A DNA stretch of 64,000 nucleotides from Romanomermis culicivorax. Taxonomy: Eukaryota; Nematoda; Enoplea; Mermithida; Mermithidae. Both the position numbers and the translations under genes were made by a program. A model generated the notes under the pieces. It was not told the DNA's origin. It saw only the letters and a list, made by a program, of their open reading frames with translations, and did not search any database. The DNA lies in NCBI GenBank assembly GCA_963922205.1, contig CAWUHX010000294.1, forward strand, positions 1-64,000, given 5' to 3'. Below are positions 35,559 through 45,844 of the stretch, piece by piece; the first letter of the stretch is position 1, and each line of letters starts with the position of its first letter.

Positions 35559-36470
35559 ATGTCTTTTCTTCAGCAATTCTGGTGCTGGACCAACTTGATA
35601 CATGAAATTGCACCAGCTATTTCAAACGAGTACAATGCTCTAGCAGTAAAACACCAAACAACAATCAGTATGAAACCCAAAATGATCAATAATGGTGAGC
35701 CTGATGCTTCAGCAACAAAAACCGCTGGAAAATGTGACAATGGTACGAAAATCATTGGAGAAGAAGGCCACGATACCACAAAAATTGTGGGAGAAGGCGA
35801 AGATGGTACAAAAATCATTGAAGAAGGGGCTGATGCTACGAAAATTGCTGGAGAAGCAGGTGATGCTACTGTAGATCAAAAGACAGTTAGCACTCAAACG
35901 AAATTTGTTACCAAGCCCTTCATGGACTACCTCAATGAGCTGGACTATGATTCAGCCTCGGATATGAGTTCCCTGAATGCTGAAACCAAATTTATTTGCA
36001 AATTACATGTTCTTGGGTTCAGATATTCCATGGTTTTTTGATGAGCAAGTAGAAAAGGTAAAAAATTGTTTATGTTTATATGTGCTGAACTAGCTAAACA
36101 AAACATCTTTACAGGGTGTATTTTTGATTGTTATTGTGCAGAAGATGTAGGAATTATTGAGGATCATCAGTGTCCAGGTCATCATTCCTTATATAATAAT
36201 GCAATTATACTAGCAGTCGATCATTCATATGGGAAGATGGGGATTATCATTGACTGTTTTGAGTATGTTATAGGTGAGGTTCAAGGTTATTATTGTCTTT
36301 GTGCCTTTAAACAGATGATTGATATATTTCGCTGTATTCCACTTACAAGTACTGGTTGTAAGATTATTAAGGATACTGTAGCTTGTTTTATTGATCAAGG
36401 TTATCATTATGATTTTGATGTTGTTGTTGTTTTCAAAATACTACATGAGTTCATTAATCAGAAATTGTAA
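35559..36470 (+). pseudogene. Unrecognised two-exon Maverick gene with a Thr-Lys-Ile repeat
   Basis: Exon 1 runs from ATG 35559 to 36057, donor AAAAG|GTAAAA. A 57 bp intron ends TTTACAG, and exon 2 is 36115-36470. The phases agree (one base plus two). One TGA (36039-36041) interrupts exon 1. The N-terminal half contains about five copies of an 11-residue unit like GDGTKIIGEEG; the C-terminal half is Cys/His-containing and hydrophobic (CYCAEDVGIIEDHQCPGHH). No family recognised. It lies between the polymerase and the packaging ATPase, both Maverick genes. Confidence 0.5.
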
Positions 36471-36518
36471 AGTTTTGTTTATGCGCATTATAATTTTGTA
36501 TGCCCAATTAATTAATTA

Positions 36519-36728
36519 ATGTTTGCTTACTTGCTCGATATATATACCCTCATAAATTCTTCGCGCATATCTTATTTTTGCACACAGTTATTATTATTAT
36601 GTGTTACAATAATACCATTCTATTTTATACAAACATCTAGTTTTATGCTTTATGTCTGTATAGTGTTTTATTCTATTGTAATTTTGGTAATTATAGATAG
36701 CAATCCGATTAAAATAAAAGCATTTTGA
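36519..36728 (+). CDS. Possible small hydrophobic protein (69 codons)
   Basis: An ATG-initiated ORF encodes an almost wholly hydrophobic peptide with two or three candidate membrane segments (for example QLLLLCVTIIPFYFI). AATAAA occurs at its 3' end, so this may instead be the 3' untranslated region of the preceding gene. No homologue known to me. Confidence 0.25.
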   Translation: MFAYLLDIYTLINSSRISYFCTQLLLLCVTIIPFYFIQTSSFMLYVCIVFYSIVILVIIDSNPIKIKAF

Positions 36729-36776
36729 AAACTGTTCAAGTAAAAAGTGGCTAATTTTTGTTGTTGTGAATGAGTG

Positions 36777-37427
36777 ATGTCAGATGTTGAAGAGTTTTAT
36801 ATATGGAAACATCCATTTAAGTGCATAGTTCCTGCTCCAACAAAATCTGGAAAAACTCAATTTGTTAAAAAATTGCTAATTTTTGCAAAAGAAATGATAC
36901 ACCCTGCTCCTGTGAAAATTTATTGGTGTTATTCAGAATGGCAAGAAGCTTATGATGTATAAGTTCAGAAATGTTCTTATGTAGAATTTATTCAGGGTTC
37001 ACCTGCCTTGGATGAACTTCAAAAAAGTAAAGAGACACCTATATTATTAATAATGGATGATATGATGCAAGAGATGAAGAATGATCAATGTTTAACTCAA
37101 CTTTTTACTAAAGGATCACATCACTGGAATCTATCAATTATACATATAGTTCAGAATGCATTTTTTGATGGAATGTGTATGAGTAGGATAAGCCAACAAT
37201 ATTAAATTCTTTTAAAAAACCCTAACAATAGGTTACAAGTTCGCACACTGGCAGGACAGATTTTCCCAACCAAATCAAATGATTTTATGGAAGCCTATGA
37301 GGATGCTACTAGTATACTGTATGGTTATTCATTAATAGATCTTACACAGACATGTCCTGAAAAGTATCTACTTAGATCTAACATATTTCCTGACAATAAT
37401 CACATGATTATATATACAGCTAAATAA
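36777..37427 (+). pseudogene. Polinton packaging ATPase (FtsK/HerA type), two stops
   Basis: A 217-codon frame shows a Walker A motif APTKSGKTQFVKKLL near the N-terminus, Walker B PILLIMDDMMQEM in the middle, then LFTKGSHHWNLSIIHIVQNAF and NPNNRLQVRTLAGQIFP, the order seen in Polinton and adenovirus-like genome-packaging ATPases. The usual first Gly of Walker A is Ala. TAA codons at about 36960 and 37203 break an otherwise continuous frame. Confidence 0.8.
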
Positions 37428-37490
37428 TTTATCATTTTTACAAAAAAACTTTTCACAAGTTAGTCAGATCTTATTATTTATCGATACATT

Positions 37491-37850
37491 ATGCAGTAAA
37501 TACACTTTTTTAACACTCTTACTATAATTCTTTTTGTATCTGTTTTTATTGTATGGTTACAATATACTTTTGAAATTTATGAAAATGGAGAAACTGTAAA
37601 TGTTACAGATTTTACAATACCAAATACAAATAATGGTATGGCTTGAAAATATTTATGGGAAGATTATAAATTGCATGTAACACCCTTACTACGTTTAGTA
37701 GAAAAATTTTCAAAATGTCCTCAGAATGATGGTCAATTTATGCAATTACGAGCATGTTTCAAACTATATATTTTCAATCCTACTGTATTTTCTTGTTGTA
37801 GCCGTACCAGTAAATTTAAAAACTTGTACATCAAGGGTACTAGGTTATGA
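37491..37850 (+). pseudogene. Unrecognised Maverick gene with an N-terminal membrane anchor
   Basis: A 120-codon frame starts with ATG, hits TAA at 37497, and then encodes one strong transmembrane segment (TIILFVSVFIVWLQYTF) and a polar domain with VTDFTIPNTNNG and a Cys pair. One TGA lies near 37647 and the frame ends in TGA at 37848-37850. It follows the ATPase directly. A membrane protein of the virion or host interface is conceivable but not shown. Confidence 0.4.
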
Positions 37851-37978
37851 TACATTGAAAAAGTAGATTTACTACATATTCAGAAAAAAATATTTTACAA
37901 TACACCAGTTAAGTCGAAATTTTCGAAGAGGTTGGTCGTTTTTTCTATAATTTGCTTGCTTGTTTTGTGTCAATTACA

Positions 37979-38262
37979 ATGTCTGCTGCATTTGAAGTTT
38001 TTGTCAGAATGGTGCAAAATAAAGTAAAAGGTGAAAATTTTATATCTATTCTACCTACTTATTAAATTATATTATTTTTATTTGAGGTAAAATACTAACC
38101 AACAAACAGAAATCAGAGATGGATGATTTGTTTTGGACTCACTTCTCACCTGAAGCCAAGACTTTTTACAAAGACATAGCTAAGGCATGCAATCATTTAC
38201 TTCGTGAAGTTGGTTTACCTACAGGATGTAAAAAAAGTTACACAGTTTTGGTGTTTTGCTAA
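37979..38262 (+). pseudogene. Small two-exon Maverick gene, function unknown
   Basis: Exon 1 (37979-38023, MSAAFEVFVRMVQNK) and exon 2 (38110-38262, starting KSEMDDLFWTHFSPEAK) join across an 86 bp GT-AG intron in phase 0. A one-base change near 38230 seems to shift the frame: a coding-like frame (VTQFWCFAKLLLMELDM) continues to the MITE-1 insertion at 38333. No family recognised. Confidence 0.4.
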
Positions 38263-38332
38263 ATTATTACTAATGGAATTGGATATGATCAAACCTCGCT
38301 ATATTTTTGTAGAAGATCTTTTTTTAAAACTC

Positions 38333-38577
38333 TAGTCTGTTTTTTATAAAATGCTCCCAAATAGAAAAGTGACACAAATCAGTACTGTCCTCAAAATCGT
38401 TTACATAAAATTCTTTTTGTAAAATTTTTCACTCAAAAAATTGCTAAAGGTTAGGTCAGTATGCTCACCAATTTCCAGTCCTACATAGTATTTTGTTTGT
38501 CAGAAAATCGCAAAAATCTGAAATACTACTTGCTTTCCACTTTCATTATTTGGAAGCATTTCAAGAAAAACAGACTA
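38333..38577 (+). mobile_element. MITE-1 copy (245 bp)
   Basis: Ends are TAGTCTGTTTTTTATAAAAT and, inverted, TAGTCTGTTTTTCTTGAAAT. The interior aligns with the copy at 60623-60851 (opposite orientation) and with the split copy 4984-20930. TA flanks the right end, in keeping with a Tc1/mariner-type MITE. Confidence 0.8.
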
Positions 38578-38704
38578 TAGATACAACTCATAAATTGTTT
38601 TTTAGGAATATGAATTGTTTGTGTGCTTTTTCTGGATATGAAGAGTTGAATGTTATTATATAAAATGAAGCTTTATTACTGCCTTAAGACATGTTTTTCT
38701 TCAA

Positions 38705-38992
38705 CAGTCTTGCCCTGATCTGATCTGTTGTATATGTGAAATCTGTTTAAACATATTGAATGGTAATATTCCTATTTATTCTAAGTTGAAAAAGCAATTG
38801 GCAAAAGATAAATTATTGCTTAGAACTTTAGCCACAAGACACCAAAAAAACAAGAAAAAGGATTTACATAATAAACATGCAAGAAATGTTCAAAGTGGTG
38901 GAGGATTTTTACCTCTAGTTTTAGGAGCTTTATTATCTACACTAGCAACTTTTGTTACAGAGAAATTAATATGGAATGAAATTAGCAAGTAA
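38705..38992 (+). CDS. Maverick small basic protein with GGGFLP hydrophobic tail
   Basis: After TTCAACAG the frame reads a Cys-rich start (CPDLICCICEICLNIL), a Lys-rich middle and the tail QSGGGFLPLVLGALLSTLATF, ending in TAA. A basic region followed by a Gly-Gly-Phe-Leu-Pro hydrophobic tail is familiar from small Polinton proteins and recalls adenoviral core peptides. Its ATG at about 38759 lies mid-gene, so an upstream exon is likely. Confidence 0.5.
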   Translation, partial: QSCPDLICCICEICLNILNGNIPIYSKLKKQLAKDKLLLRTLATRHQKNKKKDLHNKHARNVQSGGGFLPLVLGALLSTLATFVTEKLIWNEISK

Positions 38993-39822
38993 ATTTGCTC
39001 TTATTCCTCATGAGGTTCTGAATAAGCTGAATAACTCTCATGCTTCTTCTTCTTTTTCTTCTTCTTTGACTGCAAATGAAAAGACACGTATAGCTAAACA
39101 AGTTGCCATATATTGTGACAGATTAGAGCTTATTTTGAAGGATAGTACATTAACACTGGAAGAACAATACAAAATGTACTTGCAATTATTTTCACAATAT
39201 TTAACTTTTGAACATGAAAACTCTCAACCCACTACTGTAATTTTGAAACAAAAGATTATTGATGATAATGAAATGAAAATGATGGTGCTAATTTGAAAGA
39301 AAAAGAAAAAATTGGTTGAATAATGAAAAGTTACTCAATGGTATTCCTAAACAGATTAAATGTTCAGCATTTTTATTATTGGAAAATGCGCAACGTCACC
39401 ATATCATAAATGTTAACCAGCAAGGAGAAGTATTAATTGAGGGAAAATTAATCGAAGGATCACATATTATTGATTTATTACATGATTTGTCGAGTAAACA
39501 TTCAAAAATTACGCAACCATTAGGAGTAACTGAATTTGCTACTGCTTTGAGAAAACATAATGTATGATTAGAGGCTATATGAAATCCTTTATGTAAAATG
39601 TTATTCACTCTACCTTGGAAGCTCTCCTATCAAACAGCTGCAGAAGAATCAGATCGTCAGGGAAGTGGTAGTGTCAAGCAATTGAATGTGAAAGGTATTT
39701 GTGTATTTTCAAGTGATGAAGAAGATATCAAAGACAATAAAATCTTCAGTAAAGGAGCCTCGACAGAAAAGAAAGTACAAAGAAAAGTTAGATCACTCAG
39801 ACGGTATACTCCTCTGTACTAG
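38976..39822 (+). pseudogene. Conserved Polinton protein of unknown function (GSHIIDLLHDL domain)
   Basis: The first block (38976-39296) has a Ser-rich and helical part. After a frameshift near 39300 a second block gives NQQGEVLIEGKLIEGSHIID and LLHDLSSKHSKI, ending ALRKHNV. A basic tail (QRKVRSLRRYTPLY) follows after TGA at about 39567. I recognise the middle block from ORFs next to the integrase in nematode and arthropod Polintons; its function is not known. Confidence 0.5.
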
Positions 39823-39869
39823 AATGATGATAACCTTACTTTCGAAATTGTGCAAAAATTTACACTGAA

Positions 39870-41994
39870 ATCCTACAGCCCTTTCTAGTATTGAAAAATT
39901 ATATGTTGAGGCTTTGAAACACTATAAAACATTTACACATAAAAACGTTAAAGATTGGCTCTCAAAACAAGATAATTACAGGCTACATAAATTAGTCAAC
40001 AAAAAGTTTTCATGTGACCCTATTTATTTCACAGCTATGGATCCACAATGGGAAATCGATTTAGCCAATATGTCTTCTTTAGCAGATTTTAACAATGGAT
40101 ATAAATTTATGTTTACATGTATAGATGTGTTAAGTAAATACCCATGGGTTGAACCATTAAAATCAAAACATGCAAAGAATGTATGTGATGCTTTTCAAAA
40201 TATTTTAAAAATTAGTCGAATCCCTTGGAGAGTGGGCAGCGATAAAGGGAAAGAATTTGTCAACAAAGATTTCCAGAAATTATTAAAAGCTAATGATATA
40301 GATTTTTTTACTTCCCAGAATGAAGACGTAAAATGTTCAGTAGTGGAATGGTTTAATAGAACCTTAAAAACTAATTTATTTAAATATTTTACAGAGTTTA
40401 CCACTTATAAATGGATTGATATTTTACCAGCCGTTGTTTCCAACTATAATCATTCTATTCATAGATCAATTAAGGAAAAACATGTTAATGTGAATTATTC
40501 TAATGAAAAAATTATATGGCGAAGACTTTACCCCGAAAGCATACCTGGACAATAGGTTCAACTGGATGCAACTCAGTACCAGATGAGGGGACTTCAGTAC
40601 CAGATGACTTGATTCTCAGCACCAGATCCTAATTTGTGTGTGAACTGATTTCAACAGCAAAAATGGGATAGAGGACTTTGAGATAGACCATAAACCACTA
40701 AAAACTAGATAATTAATTAACTAGGAAATAAGCCAACCAACCAACTTATTATGGAACAATCCATGGATCAACCAAGCAATCAGATAATCAACCAACCAGC
40801 AGATCAGGGAACCAACTAACCAGCAAGAACATCGATTAACCAATCAGCCAGTAAATTAATCAGCCAATGAACCAAATGGAGAATATGATAACCAAGCAGC
40901 TAACCAGGGAACCAACCAACTAACGATTGAATCAGAGAATCAGCCAGCTAAACAGGGAATCAATGAATAAACCAACCATGAAATCAACCAACCACCAAAT
41001 CCAACCACAGAATCAACACACAAATCAGGAAGTCAACCAGCTGATTTGGGAATCAACCAACAAATCAGGGATTAATGAACAAACTAACCAGAAAATCAGC
41101 CATCCACCCAATCCAATCAAGGAATCAACCCACTAATCGAGAAATCAACCAACCAATCATAGAATCAACCAAATAATCAGGGAATCAAACAACCGATCTG
41201 GGAATCAACCAGTTAATCAGGGAATCAATTAATGCAATGCACTAGAAAATTTTGAGATTTTGACCTTCTAAAATGCATCAGAATATACTTTTTCAAATTC
41301 CCTGACTTTTTATGATTTCAAGCATATTTTTTTCATCTGACTTTCCAGGTTTCCCAGGTTTGCTGGGTACAATGAAACATCCTTAAAAGTGTGTAGACTC
41401 TGAAATAAGCTTGGAAATCAATGCTGACTGCATTCTGTATATTTGTACAAGATGAATATACTATAAATCTGGTTCCCTTCCCCACCCCTGTTTGGCTTGA
41501 AAACTACCGAAAAGATTTGACAAATGGCAACCAACCAAATTTTTGGGCTGGCTGGTACCAGATGAACCAATAGGGTTTGTCCAGATATGCCCGAAAGCTC
41601 ATACACTAGAAAATCCAAGATTGATATATGGGATTATATATGAATTGGTAAGCAAAGAGGCATGTTCGACAAAGGTTATTTACCTCAAAGGAGTGAGGAA
41701 GTTTTTAGAGTAAAACATGTTGTGATGACTAGAAACCATATACTTCATAGAATTCAAGATTTGGAAGGTGAAGATATAGAAGGAGGTTTTTATTAAAAAG
41801 AGCTACAGAAAATTGATTTTAACCCTAATATCGAAGAACAAAAAATTGGAAAGGTTTCGAAAACTAAACACTTACTAGAAGGTCAGAATAGAGTACTTGT
41901 GAAGTGGTGGGGTTATCCCGAAAAATTCAACAGCTGGATTATAGAAAAGGATATACAAAATGACGACAACAAGGATTATGATGAACAACTTTGA
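39870..41994 (+). pseudogene. Polinton chromodomain integrase, interrupted by a TIR element
   Basis: A retroviral-type (RVE) integrase. The DDE core is visible: QWEIDLANMSSLADF (first Asp), VGSDKGKEFVNKDFQ (second Asp), CSVVEWFNRTLKTN (Glu, usual spacing). The frame is open from 39914 to 40555, is then cut at 40540-41589 by a foreign element, and resumes with MFDKGYLPQRSEEVFRVKHV and a chromodomain, VLVKWWGYPEKFNSWI. Stops: TGA near 41641 and TAA near 41796. The gene ends with TGA at 41992-41994 and overlaps the protease start. Confidence 0.85.
40540..41589. mobile_element. 1.05 kb TIR element inside the integrase, 8 bp target duplication
   Basis: The left end CATACCTGGACAATAGGTTC pairs with the right end, read inverted, CATATCTGGACAAACCC...TTGGTTCA. 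CCCGAAAG occurs directly outside both ends (40532-40539 and 41590-41597), and the integrase frame continues correctly after one copy is removed. The interior (about 40740-41230) is a minisatellite of GGAATCAACCAACCAATCA-like units. An 8-9 bp duplication fits hAT or Mutator. No transposase. Confidence 0.78.
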
Positions 41995-42447
41995 ATTTGC
42001 ATACTATGTTCAACAAGATGCAATTTTATCAAGAATTTTTCTAGGAGTTTTTGCTTGCAATACATTACTGGAGATAGTTAAAAGACCTGTGGCTTTAATT
42101 GCAAACACTGATACATCTTTTCAAAAAGGAAGTCATTGGATAGCTATGTATTTTGATAAAGATAACTCCATTAATTATTTTGATTCATATGGTTTACCAC
42201 CAGTTATTCCTGCTTTTATAAACTATATTAACAAGAATGCTACAGTATGACACACAAATAAGAAACGCCTACAATTTTTTATAGCAGAGTTTGCAGTATA
42301 TATACGTTGTATTTTTCGTATTATAAAGTGTGACATGTTCCTATGTATAAAATGTTTAAAAGTTTTAGTAATAAAAATTTTGGTTACAATGATATGCTAG
42401 TTTGTAAGTTCTTTCATTGTAAATTTTCTGTAAAAGGTCGATTGTGA
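41978..42447 (+). pseudogene. Adenain-like cysteine protease of the Maverick
   Basis: The maturation protease of Polintons. Visible: [20 protein letters not shown], with the active-site His and the following acidic residue; after a frameshift near 42245, VCSIYTLYFSYYKV carries the presumed nucleophile Cys; then the C-terminal SFSNKNFGYNDMLVCKFF. One TGA lies at about 42331. Length (about 155 codons) is short but in the family range. The start overlaps the integrase end by a few codons in another frame. Confidence 0.72.
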
Positions 42448-42485
42448 AATAAAATATGCACCCATTTGTAGAAGTTAACTCCACC

Positions 42486-42577
42486 TTCTTTATGTATTTT
42501 TGTATAATTTTATTTCTTTACTAGCTCAAGTTTCTTTATGTATTTTTGTACAATTTTATTACTTTACTAGCTCCACC
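42486..42577 (+). repeat. Two-copy tandem repeat of about 45 bp
   Basis: TTCTTTATGTATTTTTGTA, then A/CAATTTTATT and CTTTACTAGCTC occur twice in tandem (starting at about 42487 and 42532), just after the protease gene. Confidence 0.7.
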
Positions 42578-42635
42578 TTTTTATAGAATTTATAATTAAT
42601 TATCTGATTGTTAAATAAAGATTTTTTATTTTAAA

Positions 42636-42872
42636 ATGGATAGTAGTTATAGCACTCCTTCAGAATCATCTCACACCAGTGTTTAGGATTTTTTTGGCAG
42701 GTTTACATCGAAACAAAGTGGTGTTCTTTAGTCAAGTCATACTAATATATATTGTAGTCATTACAGCTATTATAAATTTATCTCTACAATAATAATACAC
42801 AGTTGTGGATTGGCTTATGGTGGGCTTGTACAGGGTATTTATTACCTAGCCCTGTACCAGGACTATTACCAT
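42636..42872 (+). pseudogene. Small Maverick ORF split by the young Ty3 element
   Basis: From ATG 42636 a frame with two TAG stops (after SHTSV and after SGVL) encodes a Ser/Tyr-rich start and a semi-hydrophobic end (HSCGLAYGGLVQGIYYLAL), reaching the CCAT target site of the Ty3 element at 42869-42872. Past the element (52622 on) the frame would close after a few codons. Both stops could derive from CAG. Unknown function; may not be a real gene. Confidence 0.3.
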
Positions 42873-43282
42873 TGTAATGGTTTGCCTATGGATAGTAGGA
42901 GATAAAGGAACCGGGTTCTGCTTTGGACAAAGTCCACCGAGCTACTGTAGGTTGGCGCCTAATTTATTATTAAGAACAAAAAGAGAAAGAAAAGACGCCT
43001 CACCAGTGGGCTACGAAAAACAACAACAATGAATCTCTACCAACAGAAAAATAAACGTTTTCAAGACAACGGTGAAAACTGATACAAAGAACAGTTGGCC
43101 GAAAAACGTCGCGAAAAAAAGTGCATTGGGTGGTCTAAAAAATGAGGAAAAATAACAGAAAATGAAACAGAAGTCAAACAGACGTGCAAATATTGGAAAT
43201 GCGATACAGGAGAAAGAAAAACAAAAAAATAGGCTAGAACAAATAAAGTTTGGGATAAACAAAAAAATTTGATTATACTACA
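42873..43282 (-). repeat. 3' LTR of the young Ty3 element
   Basis: On the plus strand it reads TGTAATGGTTTGCC to ATTATACTACA. It is nearly identical to the 52208-52617 copy; differences include AAGGAACC/AAGGGACC and GACGCC/GATGCC. On the plus strand the bases just outside (43283 on, CTTCTTTGATCCC) form a weak purine-rich tract on the coding strand. Confidence 0.93.
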
Positions 43283-43373
43283 CTTCTTTGATCCCAAAAG
43301 TGAGCTCCGCGAACTAAAAAGTGGAAGTGCAAGTGAAACATGAATACAAAAACACATATACACCAAGATAACA

Positions 43374-45779
43374 TTAATATGTTGATTCAAAACTATAATT
43401 TTCGAAATCAAAATAAATGGAAATTACAAAAAAAGGGTTACTGTAGCCGTCATGATTTTGTCGAGATCGGGAATTGTTAGTATTGCGATTTTCATTTGAA
43501 TATCCCTGTCGAGCTGAGTTCATTGGACGCGACGAATTTGAATTATGGGTGTCATGATGATGCTGATGCTGCTGATATTGACGATGATAATCGTGACTCG
43601 GTTGTTGGTAATTTTGTTCGCTCCTCATAAATTGATCATTTCGCGAATTATTACTATTCGGATGATTGTTCATGTTGAAGCGATTTTGATGTTGATAATT
43701 ATTATGATAATTTTGGGGTGGAGGTCGGTTGTTGTAAGGATTTGAGTTGCAGTGGCTAAATGGTGCCCGATTTTGATACTGAGGATGATGAGGTTGCTGG
43801 GGCGGCAAATTTTGCTGGGGCTGTAAAACTACGGGAGGAGTGGTCTGCAATTTTGTTTTGGTCAATTTGTCGACGAAATTTTTGAGCCAAATAATTTGAT
43901 TATCAAACGAATCGATTGTTTTAAATTCGTTCCTACAATTCAATAAAGTTTTTAAACTATCAGCAGCAACAGGGTCGCTTGTCCATCTAGAAAATTTTGA
44001 CGTCGATGACGGCAGTTGGACTTTTTCTCCCTGACACGGATATCAGGGATGTTGTCGACGAAAGAAAGCAAGACGTTCCTTGGCAGATTTTGGTTTTGGC
44101 TGGGCTACTCTGACAGCATTTTTCGGTCTTCTCTGGCGTTTAATGGCGTTTCCGTTTACAATTTTTATGGTGGAATGCTTTTTATAGTTTATGTGCGAAA
44201 ATATTACAGAACGTAAGGTTAAAAGTGCAGTGCGAGTATGTTTAATACAATTTAATTCATGAAATAATATAATGATTTTGCGCGAGTAAAATCGGAATTT
44301 GGAATAAGCGAGATTTGTTCTCAAAAGTGGTGCTAATGGTAATTGTTTGGTGAAAAGTTGTGCTTGATTAGCAAATGATGCTACTATTGCATGAAGAAAT
44401 GTGGGAAGCCTGTGAGGTGGGCGTGGTAAATGAGGAGGCATAACTAAAATTGGTAGCAAGTCTATTTGAGTATCCTGTTTTTGTTGGCTTTTCAACTCTT
44501 CGATAACAGCCTCAACTTCTAAATCGAATGAACGTTCTATGAGACTGTTAGTGTTTTCGAAGTTTTGATCATTCTCGATGTCATCTAAAATCAAGTCCGC
44601 AAACTCAGGCTCTAACATTTGGGAAGAACTCTGAGCAGCTTCACATTCTGCTTGAACTTCTATCTTCGGTTCGTCATCCATGATGTTTTCCAGTTCAAGT
44701 TCCAGTTCAATAAACAAACCAGTTGTAACCTGCTGATCTGAAATTTGTTCAGTTCTTGCAGTTACTTCATCTTCACATTCCATTGATGATGATGGACGTG
44801 AATCATCCAAACACTTACTTGAATTCAAGTGACTGGGATGATACTTCGGACGAACATCCATGAACAGTGGCCATGGTGCAGAACAATTAACAATTTGTTT
44901 GGCGAGGTCAGAGGCAAAAGTTTGTAGTGCTTCTGGCCAAAATCTGGGGTGTCCAGTGAGCAAAAAGTAAACACCTAAATCGAGGACTTGAGTAGCTATA
45001 ACAGCTATTTCAAAACAATTCCTAGAAGTCGCTAAAAATTGATCTAAACTCCAGTAATCGTCCCACATTAAGATTTCTTGCTCTTGGTGAGTCTCAAAGA
45101 ATAGCGAAAACATATGATTCAAGGAGAAACTGTCTCCTTTCTTTGTAAGAAACTTGTGACCAGCAAACTCAGGAAAGCCGAGAATTTGTCCGGGCTGACC
45201 TTCATAGAAATAAGCAATGTCAAAAATAGAGTGGGCTTTATTCATGATGTTGAGCGGTATCCACTGATCATGATAGGCTTTAGAAGGAGCGAGTCCATAA
45301 AAAAATTTGGCTATTTTGTGATTTTTTAGTAACCGAAAAAAATAAATTTTACCCATGAGTTGTTGCCTGAAAATTTGATATGGTATGATAATTGTTTGTT
45401 GGGTTGAGAACACAGATATCACGAAGACTTGCAATGTGTATATCATGTGGAATTCATTACTTACCTCCACAAAAACGTCCTCTTTGAATCCTATCGTGAT
45501 AATCGCCACAATCGATAGTATTTTTGAGTCGTTCAGGGTAACTTCGAGCATACGCATTGTTTCCATGAAATGGTTTGGCGTCCGCATGTACAAGATTTTT
45601 CCTTCGTCAATATTGGGGATACTGGGTGAACGGCCCGATTTTTGTTCCCACAAGGTTCGCCAGTCATTCGAATAGCTAAACCGTAATTTTTCTTGAGGAG
45701 GACGAAAATCTATAATCAAATGAATTATAAAATCTTGTGGAATAAAATGAAAAATTAAATAAATCGGAAACAAAATCAC
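43374..45779 (-). pseudogene. Third ORF (about 800 codons) of the young Ty3 element, function unknown
   Basis: A single frame from 45779 to 43374 with one TGA near 44043 (after FFRRQHP), plausibly CGA to TGA. The first ~25 codons are hydrophobic, but minus-strand 45777-45703 looks like an intron (GTGATTTTG...TTGATTATAG), so the true start may be spliced. Then follow an unfamiliar ~320-residue part (CSAPWPLFMDVRPKYHPSHL at its end), an acidic linker, a basic segment (IKRQRRPKN, PKPKSAKERLAFF), a short helical part and a C-terminal ~130 residues of Gln, Asn, His, Pro and Arg, prion-like in composition. No envelope features (signal, Cys pattern, C-terminal anchor). It lies where env or other ORF3s occur. 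Confidence 0.65.
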
Positions 45780-45844
45780 CTCGAAAAAAACTAGTAAATT
45801 TCAGACTTCAAAGTCTGTTTGCCATTTGAAAAATAACAGTGATT

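Noticed and set aside
40740..41230. CRISPR-like array
   Set aside because: The repeats are contiguous degenerate minisatellite units without unique spacers, in a eukaryotic transposon.
43011..43262. Paired 83-codon hydrophobic ORFs at 43011-43262 and 52346-52597
   Set aside because: They are the same stretch of the two LTRs read on one strand; the repetition is the LTR, not a gene family.
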